64,000 nucleotides of DNA from GCA-2683825 sp965662355 (lineage in GTDB: Bacteria; Planctomycetota; UBA1135; GCA-002686595): NCBI GenBank assembly GCA_965662355.1, contig CBFIHP010000015.1:87871-151870 (forward strand). Reading direction: 5' to 3'. Both the position numbers and the translations under genes were made by a program. The notes below the pieces were generated by a model that saw nothing but the letters and a program-made list of their open reading frames with translations, ran no database searches and had not been told where the DNA came from. Position 1 is the stretch's first letter. The number at the start of each line of letters is the position of its first letter. Shown in pieces: positions 27,501 to 34,412 of the stretch.

Positions 27501-28122
27501 GACGCGTTTCCGCACCGGTGGCCTTCACGTCTTCGACAGCTCGGGCAACGTTCTTCCGGGTTGGCCTCAGTACGAAGCGACGACTGCTTTCCCGTGTTCA
27601 CCGACCCTCGTCGATTTAGACGAAGACGGTGATCTGGAGATCATGGTGGCCGATGGGGACAACGACTTCATCTTCCTCTTCGAGCACACCGGGATCTGGC
27701 ATGGCCCGGGTTATCTCTCCGGAATTTCGAGTCCCTACGCCGTGGCCGTAGTCGACGTGAACCAGGATGGTTCGCCGGACATCACGGCCTCGGCCAACGC
27801 CTACCCGAACAGTGGGACCATGGACTACGGTACGGGAGCGCAGGCATGGAGTTCCTCGGGACAGGTGATCTCCGGCTTCCCCATGGTCACCGAATCCAAC
27901 ACATGGGTACCCATGCAAGTTCTCGACATCGACGGGGACGGCTTCGTCGAGGGCATCGGCAGTTCCTTCAAGGACCAGGGGGCCGGCGTCTGGACGAACC
28001 AGGACTTCAAACGTCGCGGCTCGATCTACGTCTGGGAGCTGCCCTACGCCGTGAATCCGAACGCCAAGTCGCCTTGGCCTACGTTCCACGGCAACCTGCA
28101 GCGGACGGGCTACTACGAGTAG
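24583..28122 (+). CDS. Subtilisin-family (S8) lipoprotein with C-terminal FG-GAP propeller
   Basis: The product has 1179 residues, with its start at the ATG following GGAGACGG. The lipobox LLAAC places the lipid at Cys30. Residues about 45-190 resemble a fervidolysin-like propeptide. The protease domain has the full triad: Asp230 in VDTGID, His285 in HGTHTAG and Ser443 in SGTSMAAPHVAG. After an Ig-like region (about 515-720), FG-GAP/VCBS repeats follow (VGDVDEDGFEEILFAG, VADIDGDAELEIVV, VDLDEDGDLEIMVADGD, VDVNQDGSPDI), and the end NAKSPWPTFHGNLQRTGYYE matches the tail typical of FG-GAP proteins. It is probably an outer-surface protease held by lipid and by its propeller; substrates may be neighbouring surface proteins. 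Confidence 0.92.
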   Translation: MQLTTSTSSGKYVRDLSRLLTLIVPLLAACGGSDGGSNVLPEAEVGRSILRREVLLPTSEGMQLREIEYFAEELLVYLPEGMMSVRDQGRSCSIEQAEITSLELRRELEEVLGVRRIRSLGRMEGLGGAGTAFLLRGVELDPYDYAQQPGGQMFMAEPNYVLRLEQGQVAGANRPGALIDPSLPSDARFSQQWSLDNQGQTSGKPGADIDAIGAWRIEQGDPDVVIAMVDTGIDYTHRDLQSRMWTNEGEVPNNGLDDDGNGYVDDVYGYDFYDDRSDPWDDHRHGTHTAGIAAAAWNHRVGIVGVAPHCRVMALKIFDAAGSGSTAAAAEAIIYATNMGAKITSNSYGGPLYSQALDLAFEYAFENDVVSIASAGNDSTDSASYPAALKNVLSVAATDDDDQPAEFTNYGEFVDLAAPGVSVLSTVPYLWNASGYALFSGTSMAAPHVAGIAALIRSHDPSATNRAVQSALMTAVDPLDTALDLGTGRCNAKRALFLNHNSDLVVEATTIVESAESTLTISGTAGGDDFLRYDLDVGTGSYPAQWTALESRFQPVSDGVLGTIDLANLPTGASRVRVRVTDSAGRSVADSKPFVVDNFGFTQPRDFDVLRKGGLLELRGNVSVLGFTGYQVEWRPYILNNGYPSPSGPWTSAGIVLENGGLQQVSNNKLATFDTQVVTGTNRCHLRLSAPGSNFEEVLDLYLDPNLQQGWPIRISHDPSYDGDLSVLDPLIVDLDRNGAAELYSLMTGVFYGHDAAGVLLPGFPVNLPTSSGETYTTSALTVGDVDEDGFEEILFAGLRDQTLLIYAYEADGILASGFPLAFTYGGSPDSAVLRPNSSVVMADIDADGQDEIVFQAFDILIIAERNGMLKTGQLVHLRPGAGDSCNRNSLATSVDSTPAVADIDGDAELEIVVFHEAPDCSPGAQGVVTVFNPNGSIVPGWPRTTTYAGAGASPVIGNLDGLGGNEIVIASATRFRTGGLHVFDSSGNVLPGWPQYEATTAFPCSPTLVDLDEDGDLEIMVADGDNDFIFLFEHTGIWHGPGYLSGISSPYAVAVVDVNQDGSPDITASANAYPNSGTMDYGTGAQAWSSSGQVISGFPMVTESNTWVPMQVLDIDGDGFVEGIGSSFKDQGAGVWTNQDFKRRGSIYVWELPYAVNPNAKSPWPTFHGNLQRTGYYE

Positions 28123-28154
28123 AGACTCACTGCGTCTCGCCGCGTAGATCATTG

Positions 28155-28187
28155 AATGCCGCCACCTGTTGAGTGGCGGCGTTCTAT
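28155..28187 (+). terminator. Rho-independent terminator
   Basis: An 11-bp stem with one G-T pair (28155-28165 with 28173-28183) is followed by CTATT, directly after the subtilase stop. Confidence 0.75.
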
Positions 28188-28301
28188 TGCCAGCTGGGCG
28201 TCATGAACTTCTTGACGTAGCGTTGTTTGCGGCGACGCCCCTGAAGTTCATGTCGTCCAGGTTGCGCGAATCCGGGAACTTGCCGCGATTCCGACTCGGT
28301 C

Positions 28302-29489
28302 CTACTCGCTGGCCTCGTTCACGACCCACTCGAATCCCTCGACCGCATCCAGCTCGCGCAACGAGCGACCCGTAGCCTTGCGGCTGCGGATCTCGAAGGC
28401 GATGCGGATCGTCTCCTCCAGCATGGGCGGAACGACGCGGCGCTTGACGTACTCGTCGAAGTTCAGGCCCGGTCCCTCCTGGATCTCGGTCAACCAGGGG
28501 TTGAGTGCCTCGTCGAGAATCAAGTCGACGCCGTAGAGTCCGAAGGCGTGGGTCCGCGGCGGCAGGTGGGACAGCTCGTTGCGAGAGGCTTCGATGACGT
28601 AGCGGATGTAGCTCTTCAGACGGGGCTTGAGGCGTGCTTCGAGGAAGTCGGGTCCCGTGAGATGCAGGGTCTCCGACACGTGGTGTTCGAGCTCGTCCCA
28701 GGTCCACTTAAGAACGGCCTCCGGGTCATAGTCGGGATGGTTCTTCTGCTGGTAGACGTTCGTGACGTGGATCAACGGGTTGTCGAAGTCGTCCAGCCGG
28801 AACGGCAGGGTGTTCAGCCGTGTCGTACCCTCGCAGAACATCAGCACCATCAGGGGGTTGACGCAGGCCACCAGGAAGTAGACCCGGATCTCCGACTTGC
28901 GACCGTCGAGGAGCAGCGGGTTCTGGATGTAACGTTGGGCGATGTAGCGTAAGTCCTCGGGGTTGAGCTCGTAGCGATCGATGTTGCGCAGGCGTTTGCG
29001 CATGTCCTGCAGCTTCCAGAGGATGCGGATGCCCCGTCCCTTGGAGAGGTCTGTGGGTTTGAAGATCCAGAGGTTCTTCGGGTCGTCGCGCTTGGGGATC
29101 TTGGCGACGAACTGGTGTCGCTCCTCCGCGTCGTAGAGGCGGTAGCTCTCCTGGTAGAACTTGGAGAGCCGCAGGACGCCTTCCTCGTCGGAGAGCGTCT
29201 GATCGTGGCGCTTGAGGGTCTCGGTCAGGTTGCCCTTGTCGATCAGTCGGTGCTCGGCCGGCAGATGGTTCAGGATCTGGTCAGGCCGCAGGTTGCGGTG
29301 GATGTCCTGGCGCAGGCTGCGCAGCCAGACGAGCTCCGAGGCCTCGGGCGAGATCGCGAGCGGGAAGTCCGCCTCGAGGAAGGCCTTCCGTGCGTTCTTG
29401 GCGGCTGCATCGGTGAAGATCGGGCCGACGGAGATGCGCGGTAGAGAGGCCGGTCGAAGCCAGCCGAAGAGGCGAGTGGCGAGGTCCAT
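28302..29489 (-). CDS. Tubulin-tyrosine-ligase (TTL)-like ATP-grasp protein
   Basis: The product has 395 residues and no signal peptide, so it acts in the cytoplasm. Motifs of the eukaryotic TTL/TTLL family occur in the correct order: LWIFKPTDLSKGRGI (140-154), the ATP-binding Lys and glycine-rich loop; AQRYIQNPLLLDGRKSEIR (184-202) then VYFLV; EGTTRLNTLPF and LIHVTNVYQQ, the substrate-side His-Thr-Asn segment; and FGLYGVDLILDEALNPWLTE (316-335) with the Mg-binding acidic residues and GPGLN. ATP-dependent ligation of an amino acid to a carboxylate, perhaps a protein tail, is the family reaction; the bacterial substrate is unknown and no tubulin gene is in the window. A Shine-Dalgarno sequence is not visible. 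A glutathione-synthase-like role cannot be excluded. Confidence 0.85.
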   Translation of the reverse strand: MDLATRLFGWLRPASLPRISVGPIFTDAAAKNARKAFLEADFPLAISPEASELVWLRSLRQDIHRNLRPDQILNHLPAEHRLIDKGNLTETLKRHDQTLSDEEGVLRLSKFYQESYRLYDAEERHQFVAKIPKRDDPKNLWIFKPTDLSKGRGIRILWKLQDMRKRLRNIDRYELNPEDLRYIAQRYIQNPLLLDGRKSEIRVYFLVACVNPLMVLMFCEGTTRLNTLPFRLDDFDNPLIHVTNVYQQKNHPDYDPEAVLKWTWDELEHHVSETLHLTGPDFLEARLKPRLKSYIRYVIEASRNELSHLPPRTHAFGLYGVDLILDEALNPWLTEIQEGPGLNFDEYVKRRVVPPMLEETIRIAFEIRSRKATGRSLRELDAVEGFEWVVNEASE

Positions 29490-29629
29490 GGAGGAGGGAA
29501 CAGATAGGAAGTTTCAATTGTTGATTATGGCACAAATTTCTACATCGTGGCCCTCCTCCCACGAACGCCAACCAGCACGCCCACGGTTAGCCGGTGCCGA
29601 TGCCCGAGCCAGCGCTGACCCTGACCTCG

Positions 29630-29839
29630 CTATTGGAATTCACAGCGTTCCTGGAGAAGCTCGATGGGGCCCTCGGGGTCGTCGGTGCCGACACGAAGGC
29701 GGCCCTTGTCGAACTCGAGTTCGACCACCCCACGACCCCAGATGTTCCAGATCCAGCCGCGCGGTCCGAAGTGGATGCCCCATCCCTCGCTCAGAGTCGA
29801 TACGACGCGCGTTGAGTCCGACGGATCGGGCCGGCTCAC
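29630..29839 (-). pseudogene. Fragment of a PH-like-domain membrane protein
   Basis: A minus-strand frame of 69 codons from GTG reads GWGIHFGPRGWIWNIWGRGV, then VELEFDKGRLRVGTDDPEG and PIELLQ. This is the C-terminal part of small bacterial PH-like proteins that usually carry membrane segments before it; those are absent, because the octahaem cytochrome gene begins 15 bp away on the other strand. It is probably a remnant left by a rearrangement; a short functional protein is less likely. Confidence 0.5.
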
Positions 29840-29854
29840 TCGCTATACTCCGGT

Positions 29855-31750
29855 GTGCGACGAGGCGTTCGACTTTACACCTTCACGCTGCCGTTCGTGA
29901 TCACGCCTCTCGGCGTGTTCTTGGCGCTCTCGTACGGTCCTGACCCCGATGGGGGTGTTTCACACGAGTTGATCGAGCGTGGAGGAGGCGATCTGGGCGC
30001 ACCCCGCTGTGCGACGTGCCATCCGGATCATCACTCGAGCTGGAGCAACACGTACCACGCGACGATGACCCAGCTGCCGGGACCGCAGACCGTGCAGGGG
30101 GCCTTCGACGGCGTCGAGCGGAGGTTCGGTGGACTCTCGTGGACGCCGGTTCTCGAAGACGATTCCGAGGGCCGACGTCATGCGTTTCGTTTCCCTGATC
30201 GGGTGGCGTACGTGGCCCTGGTCGTTGGCTCCCACGTCTACCAGCAATACTTTGAGCGCATCGAACGAGGCCTGGAGCGAAACTACCGCCGTCTGCCCTT
30301 CCTATGGCACATCGAGGAAGAGAAGTGGATGCCTCTGGAGCGTGTCTTCCTTCATCCCGAAGGTGGGGGGATTGACGACTACGCCGCGTACTGGAACGAG
30401 AACTGCATCTTCTGCCACAACACCCGTCCGCGACCGGGGATGGATCAAGACCTTCGCTCAGATGCGAAGGTACGTCACTACGAGTCCCACGTGAGCGAGC
30501 TGGGCATCTCGTGCGAGGCCTGTCACGGCGAGGGTGCGGAGCACGTGGCGCGTCACGCGAATCCCCTCGCGCGGATGGTCTCGGGGTTCACGGCGTCGCA
30601 AGACCCGACGATCGTCCACCCCGAGAGGCTCGACCAAGAGCGTGAGGTCGCGGTGTGCGGGCAGTGCCACGCTCAGAGGCTACCGGCAGATCGCGAGGCG
30701 GTCATCGACTACCTCACCCAGGGTCCGAGCTTCCGTCCGGGGGATAGGCTCGCAGAGCACGTCGAGCCGATCGTGGCCGAGACGAGCGGAATCGACCCCC
30801 ACGACTCCAGGCCTTTTCGACCGCGTTTCTGGAAGGACGGAACACCACGCCTGACGGCATACGAGTATCAAGCCGTGACTTCGTCTCCTTGCTTCGAGGC
30901 GGGCGCCTTGCGCTGTGGCTCGTGCCACCGCATGCATGCCGCCGACGACGGTCAAGTCGTCGATGCGCGCGGGCAGGTCGAACCGTCACTCGTCGCGGGG
31001 CAAGGCGATGGTGTGTGTATCCAGTGCCACGATGAGTTTGGCCAAGCGGTGGCGGAGCACACGGGCCACGCGTCGGAGTCCGCCGGCTCGCGCTGCCTCG
31101 CCTGTCACATGCCGCGCATCGTCTACGGCCTGCTCGACGTCCGTCGCAGCCACCGGATTGAGAGCCCCGATCCGCAGCGTGACATCGAGGCGGGGCGGCC
31201 GCATGCGTGCACGCTCTGTCACCTCGATCGCGACGGAGCCTGGGTGGCGACAGAGATGACGCGCATCTTCGGCCGGGAGTTCGGGCCGCCTCGCTCGCGG
31301 CCGGACAAGGCTCCCCTGGACATGCCCGATGCACTGGCTTCATTGCTCTCGGGCGACGTTCTCCAACGCGCCGTCGCTGCGAAGCACTTCGGCAGTGCCG
31401 ACGCGGCTGTTACGGCTCGGGGCAAGGCCTTCCTGCTGGCAGGTCTGATCGCCACCTTGGGCGACGGGTATCCGGCGATTCGCCACCTGACGCAGCGATC
31501 GCTGCGCCGCTTGAGCGACGAGCTGGCTCTGGGTTGGGAGGCTCGTTTGACCGAAGAGGCGCTCTTCGGCTCGGCCGAAGCCAGGCGGGCCTTGATCGAT
31601 GGACTCTTCTCCGATCTAGAACGGAAAAAAGACGCTTTCGACGATCCACCGCCGAACACGATGATCGACGATGAGCTGCGCGTGGACCTTCGCGGTCTCG
31701 CCCACATGCTGAACCTCCAGGATTCGAACGTCATCTCTATCGGCGAATGA
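29855..31750 (+). CDS. Octahaem cytochrome c with helical C-terminal domain
   Basis: The product has 631 residues from GTG, with a signal/anchor segment at about 10-27. Eight CXXCH motifs are visible: residues 52-56, 184-188, 220-224, 268-272, 354-358, 388-392, 414-418 and 452-456. Spacing and the phrases RCATCHPDHHSSWSNTYH, CEACHGEGAEHVARH and CLACHMP resemble cytochrome c554/NrfA-related multihaem proteins in which a haem-rich half is joined to HEAT- or TPR-like helices; here residues about 480-620 are helical. It probably transfers electrons in the periplasm; the catalytic substrate is open, and no Lys-ligated CXXCK haem typical of NrfA is present. The stop overlaps the next gene by four bases (ATGA). 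Confidence 0.88.
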   Translation: MRRGVRLYTFTLPFVITPLGVFLALSYGPDPDGGVSHELIERGGGDLGAPRCATCHPDHHSSWSNTYHATMTQLPGPQTVQGAFDGVERRFGGLSWTPVLEDDSEGRRHAFRFPDRVAYVALVVGSHVYQQYFERIERGLERNYRRLPFLWHIEEEKWMPLERVFLHPEGGGIDDYAAYWNENCIFCHNTRPRPGMDQDLRSDAKVRHYESHVSELGISCEACHGEGAEHVARHANPLARMVSGFTASQDPTIVHPERLDQEREVAVCGQCHAQRLPADREAVIDYLTQGPSFRPGDRLAEHVEPIVAETSGIDPHDSRPFRPRFWKDGTPRLTAYEYQAVTSSPCFEAGALRCGSCHRMHAADDGQVVDARGQVEPSLVAGQGDGVCIQCHDEFGQAVAEHTGHASESAGSRCLACHMPRIVYGLLDVRRSHRIESPDPQRDIEAGRPHACTLCHLDRDGAWVATEMTRIFGREFGPPRSRPDKAPLDMPDALASLLSGDVLQRAVAAKHFGSADAAVTARGKAFLLAGLIATLGDGYPAIRHLTQRSLRRLSDELALGWEARLTEEALFGSAEARRALIDGLFSDLERKKDAFDDPPPNTMIDDELRVDLRGLAHMLNLQDSNVISIGE

Positions 31751-32172
31751 ACCTATCCGATCCTTCCATCAAGAAGACCCTCGTACTGGGGTGGGTGCTG
31801 CTGGCCCTTTGGCTACCCCTGGGGCTGACCCTCGAGGCGCTGCACGGGTTCAAGGTCAGCGTCTACCTTACGAGCGAGTTGCGTCGCGAGCTGTGGACGT
31901 TGGCACATGCGCACGGGGGTCTGCTCGGCATCGTGTGCCTGCTCTTCGCGGCTATCGCGGGTCGCGCGATACCCGACGACACCGCGCGGGCAAGCATTGC
32001 GCGCGCCTTGCGGCTAGCCGCACTGCTGATGCCGCTCGGGTTCTTTCTAGGCGGAATCCTGAGTTCCGAAGGTGATGCATCGCCCGGAGTGCTCCTGGTT
32101 CCCGTCGGCGCCGTCCTGCTACTCTTCGCCCTGTTCCGCGCCGCCCTGGCCACTCATGCGACCGGGCGTTGA
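31747..32172 (+). CDS. Small integral membrane protein coupled to the octahaem cytochrome
   Basis: The product has 141 residues with four membrane segments (TLVLGWVLLALWLPLGLTL, LGIVCLLFAAIAG, LAALLMPLGFFLGGIL, GVLLVPVGAVLLLFALF). The segment TLAHAHGGLLGI carries two His next to a helix and could bind haem b or a metal. The ATGA overlap with the cytochrome shows coupled translation, so it is likely its membrane partner. Similar small proteins are annotated as hypothetical in planctomycetes. Confidence 0.75.
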   Translation: MNLSDPSIKKTLVLGWVLLALWLPLGLTLEALHGFKVSVYLTSELRRELWTLAHAHGGLLGIVCLLFAAIAGRAIPDDTARASIARALRLAALLMPLGFFLGGILSSEGDASPGVLLVPVGAVLLLFALFRAALATHATGR

Positions 32173-32218
32173 ATGAATCGCGGCGTCGTCAGATGCACCT
32201 CCCCCGCTGCGGGCAGCG

Positions 32219-32263
32219 CGTAGGGTGCACAAACTCGGCCGAACTCCAAGTGCCTAACAATCA
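32219..32263 (-). repeat. 45-bp dispersed repeat, copy A
   Basis: Read on the minus strand it contains TTGGAGTTCGGCCGAGTTT followed two bases later by GCACCCTACG. Copy B is at 41985-42029; the two agree in about 35 of 45 positions. Confidence 0.7.
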
Positions 32264-32433
32264 TGGACTTTGGCACGACCAAGGTTCTCTTCGCGGAGCT
32301 CACGAATCCCGCGGAACTTCTGCGAGGGCCAGTACCCACTCCTCGCTGTTGGGCGCATGGCCTCCGGTCAGGAAATCTGTATCGACGGCTGTGCCCTGGA
32401 GATTCCGGGGTCACTCGAGAACATGGCCGCGAC

Positions 32434-32679
32434 CTAGGGCACGTAGTTGAAGAGTTCGCCCAGGCCGTTCTCGCTCGAAGCGGCGAGGTTCCAGGCCCGC
32501 TGGACCTTACTCATGGTGTTCGCAGTCAGACGGCGCCCCTTCATGGCTCGCGTGACCATCTTGTGCGTCAACTGCTCCGTCGACGCAGCCACGAGATCCT
32601 GGGGCTTCAGGTCGCGTTCGGCCATCAAACGCACAAGTGGCTGCTCCCCCAGGTCTCGCTCGAGATTCCTGTCCTTCAT
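32434..32679 (-). CDS. Small putative DNA-binding (helix-turn-helix-like) protein
   Basis: The product has 81 residues from ATG 32679; GGAGCAG lies about 13 bases upstream. The chain reads LVRLMAERDLKPQDLVAAS, then TEQLTHKMVTRAMKGRRLT and KVQRAWNLA, an arrangement of short helices like XRE-type domains with a basic recognition segment. Similar small proteins occur in planctomycetes without assigned function. Its upstream side abuts the group II intron relic, so its original promoter may be disturbed. Confidence 0.6.
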   Translation of the reverse strand: MKDRNLERDLGEQPLVRLMAERDLKPQDLVAASTEQLTHKMVTRAMKGRRLTANTMSKVQRAWNLAASSENGLGELFNYVP

Positions 32680-32739
32680 CGACAGATTCTGCTCCGTCCC
32701 GGTGCAAGTCACAAGCGCCCGTACTGTCGAGCGCGGAAC

Positions 32740-32820
32740 GGACGAAGTGGCGCGGGGGGAATCTCACCCCCGCGCTCTCCCAGAACCGTGCGTGAATGTC
32801 TCCATGCACACGGCAGCCCC
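32740..32820 (-). mobile_element. Relic of a group II intron 3' end (domains V and VI)
   Basis: On the minus strand 32816-32782 folds like group II intron domain V: a CCGTGTG/CGCACGG lower stem, a two-base bulge, and ATG-GAGA-CAT with a GNRA tetraloop, ending GGTTCT. It is followed, after GGGAGA, by a 9-bp GC hairpin (32775-32767 with 32758-32750) in the position of domain VI and then CACTTC. The expected catalytic triad region reads CTGCC instead of GAGCC, which breaks two base pairs, and no reverse-transcriptase frame is nearby. It is therefore a dead remnant. Confidence 0.65.
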
Positions 32821-32905
32821 TTATTGTTTTAGAGGACCCTACGCTACGCCGCAGCGGAGGCTGGCCTCCTCACCCTATCCATTCTCTAGCGCGTATGATC
32901 CAAGG

Positions 32906-34009
32906 GTGTCTATATCCGATCGAGCGCGCCATGGCCTGGGCAAGCGCATGCTCGTCATGCTGGCGACCCTGCTTGTCCTGCTCATCGTTAGCGAGCTCAC
33001 TTTCCGGCTGCTCGGTTCGAACCTCGGGGTGGACTCCGATCAACTGGCGCGCGTGCGGCGCTACGTCCAGGAGGGCTCAAAACACTACGAGCCGCGTCCC
33101 CACACGTCCTACGGACTGCGTCGTCGAGGGCGTGTGAACTCGCTCGGCTTCTCGGGCGACGAGTGGGACTACGAGAAAACGCCCGGGGTTCCCAGGATCC
33201 TCTGCCTCGGGGCATCGACGACCCAGGGGGGCAGCGCGGCCGGCCTTGCCGGCTCCTACCCGTTTCTCCTGGAGGCAGGCCTCGAGGCGCACACCGGCTG
33301 GGATTTCGAAGTGCTCAACGCCGGCGTGTCCGGCTGGACGACGAGCGAGACCCTGGTCACCTGGTTCTTGCTTCTCCGCGACTTCGAGCCCGATCTCATT
33401 ATCATCCACCATGCGGTCAATGACGTTGAGGCGCGGACCACGCCTGGCTTCCGTCCGGACTACCTGCACTGGCGTACGGAATGGGATCCGCCGCAATACT
33501 CCGCGCTCCACGTCTCCCTGGTGGGTTGGAGCAGCCTCTACGCATGGCTCACGATGGGCAAGGTCGAGGTCGACCTGATGGGGGTTACGACCACTCGTGG
33601 GCGGGGAGTGCGCGGCCAAGTGGACCTGACGGTCGACACGGCGCGCTCCTTCGGGCGCAACATCGCGGTGATCGGTGAGGATGCGAATCGGATCGGAGCG
33701 AGCGTGATGCTCATGACGATGCCCTTCTACGCCCCGAAAGGTAGCCCCGTGCGAAAGGTCGGCGTCGCCCAGCACAACGAGATCATGCGCGAGCTGTGCG
33801 TCGAGAAGGGGTGGATGCTCGCCGATCCGGCGCTCCTGATCGGAGACAAGCAGACCCGCACCCTCGACACGGTGTTCCTCGACGGCGTCCATGTGGGGGT
33901 AGAGGGCAACCTCGTCAAGGCGCGCATGGCGGCCGACGTACTCGAGAAGGCGTGGCTGCCGACGCTGGATGCAGCGGCCGAGAACCCGGAGTTCGGTTCG
34001 AATCGTTGA
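32906..34009 (+). CDS. Membrane-anchored SGNH/GDSL hydrolase
   Basis: The product has 367 residues from GTG 32906; a later start would also keep the membrane segment (LVMLATLLVLLIVSELTFRLL). SGNH blocks are complete: LCLGASTTQGG (block I, Ser in GAST rather than GDS), NAGVSGWTTSE (block II Gly), HHAVND (block III Asn) and LDGVHVG (block V Asp-His). Such anchored enzymes often remove acetyl groups from exported polysaccharides. A second, more diverged SGNH gene lies at 54875. The intron relic is just upstream. Confidence 0.85.
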   Translation: MSISDRARHGLGKRMLVMLATLLVLLIVSELTFRLLGSNLGVDSDQLARVRRYVQEGSKHYEPRPHTSYGLRRRGRVNSLGFSGDEWDYEKTPGVPRILCLGASTTQGGSAAGLAGSYPFLLEAGLEAHTGWDFEVLNAGVSGWTTSETLVTWFLLLRDFEPDLIIIHHAVNDVEARTTPGFRPDYLHWRTEWDPPQYSALHVSLVGWSSLYAWLTMGKVEVDLMGVTTTRGRGVRGQVDLTVDTARSFGRNIAVIGEDANRIGASVMLMTMPFYAPKGSPVRKVGVAQHNEIMRELCVEKGWMLADPALLIGDKQTRTLDTVFLDGVHVGVEGNLVKARMAADVLEKAWLPTLDAAAENPEFGSNR

Positions 34010-34412
34010 CGGCTTCGCGCGGTGCTTCCGCCACTGCGTGTAGATGCCACCGCGAGACAGCAAACCACCCCTGGCCATGACCTCGGCTTGGACCAAGGCA
34101 TCGGCCGACCGGCTCGCTGCATTCATCAGTACATCCCCATGGAACAATGTGCTCATGATCGAGACGGACTCGTCCATGGATTGGATTGGAATGCCACGGA
34201 TGTGCCGATTGGGGCGTCTGCAAGGGAGTTTTCAGTGATCGGCACGCAATTCGATCAAGGGAATTCGCCAGCCGATGCCAACGGCTCAGTTCGATTGCGG
34301 CCGTTTCATTCTGGCTGCACGATTGATCGAGGAATTAGTGCTCAAACAGAGTCTCAAGGAGTTCCTTACGACAAGCGCATACCACTACCTCTAATCCCCC
34401 CGAAGAATAGAA
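34010..34412 (+). other. Intergenic stretch before isocitrate lyase
   Basis: No gene is supported; open frames here look like noise. Composition becomes AT-richer toward 34412. A promoter for the isocitrate lyase is expected, but none could be named with confidence. Confidence 0.5.

Noticed and set aside
32434..32905. Toxin-antitoxin pair formed by the small DNA-binding gene and an upstream partner
   Set aside because: The upstream space is filled by the intron relic and holds no second coding frame with support.
34010..34412. Malate synthase or another glyoxylate-shunt gene near aceA
   Set aside because: Neither this gap nor the neighbouring genes contain malate synthase motifs.
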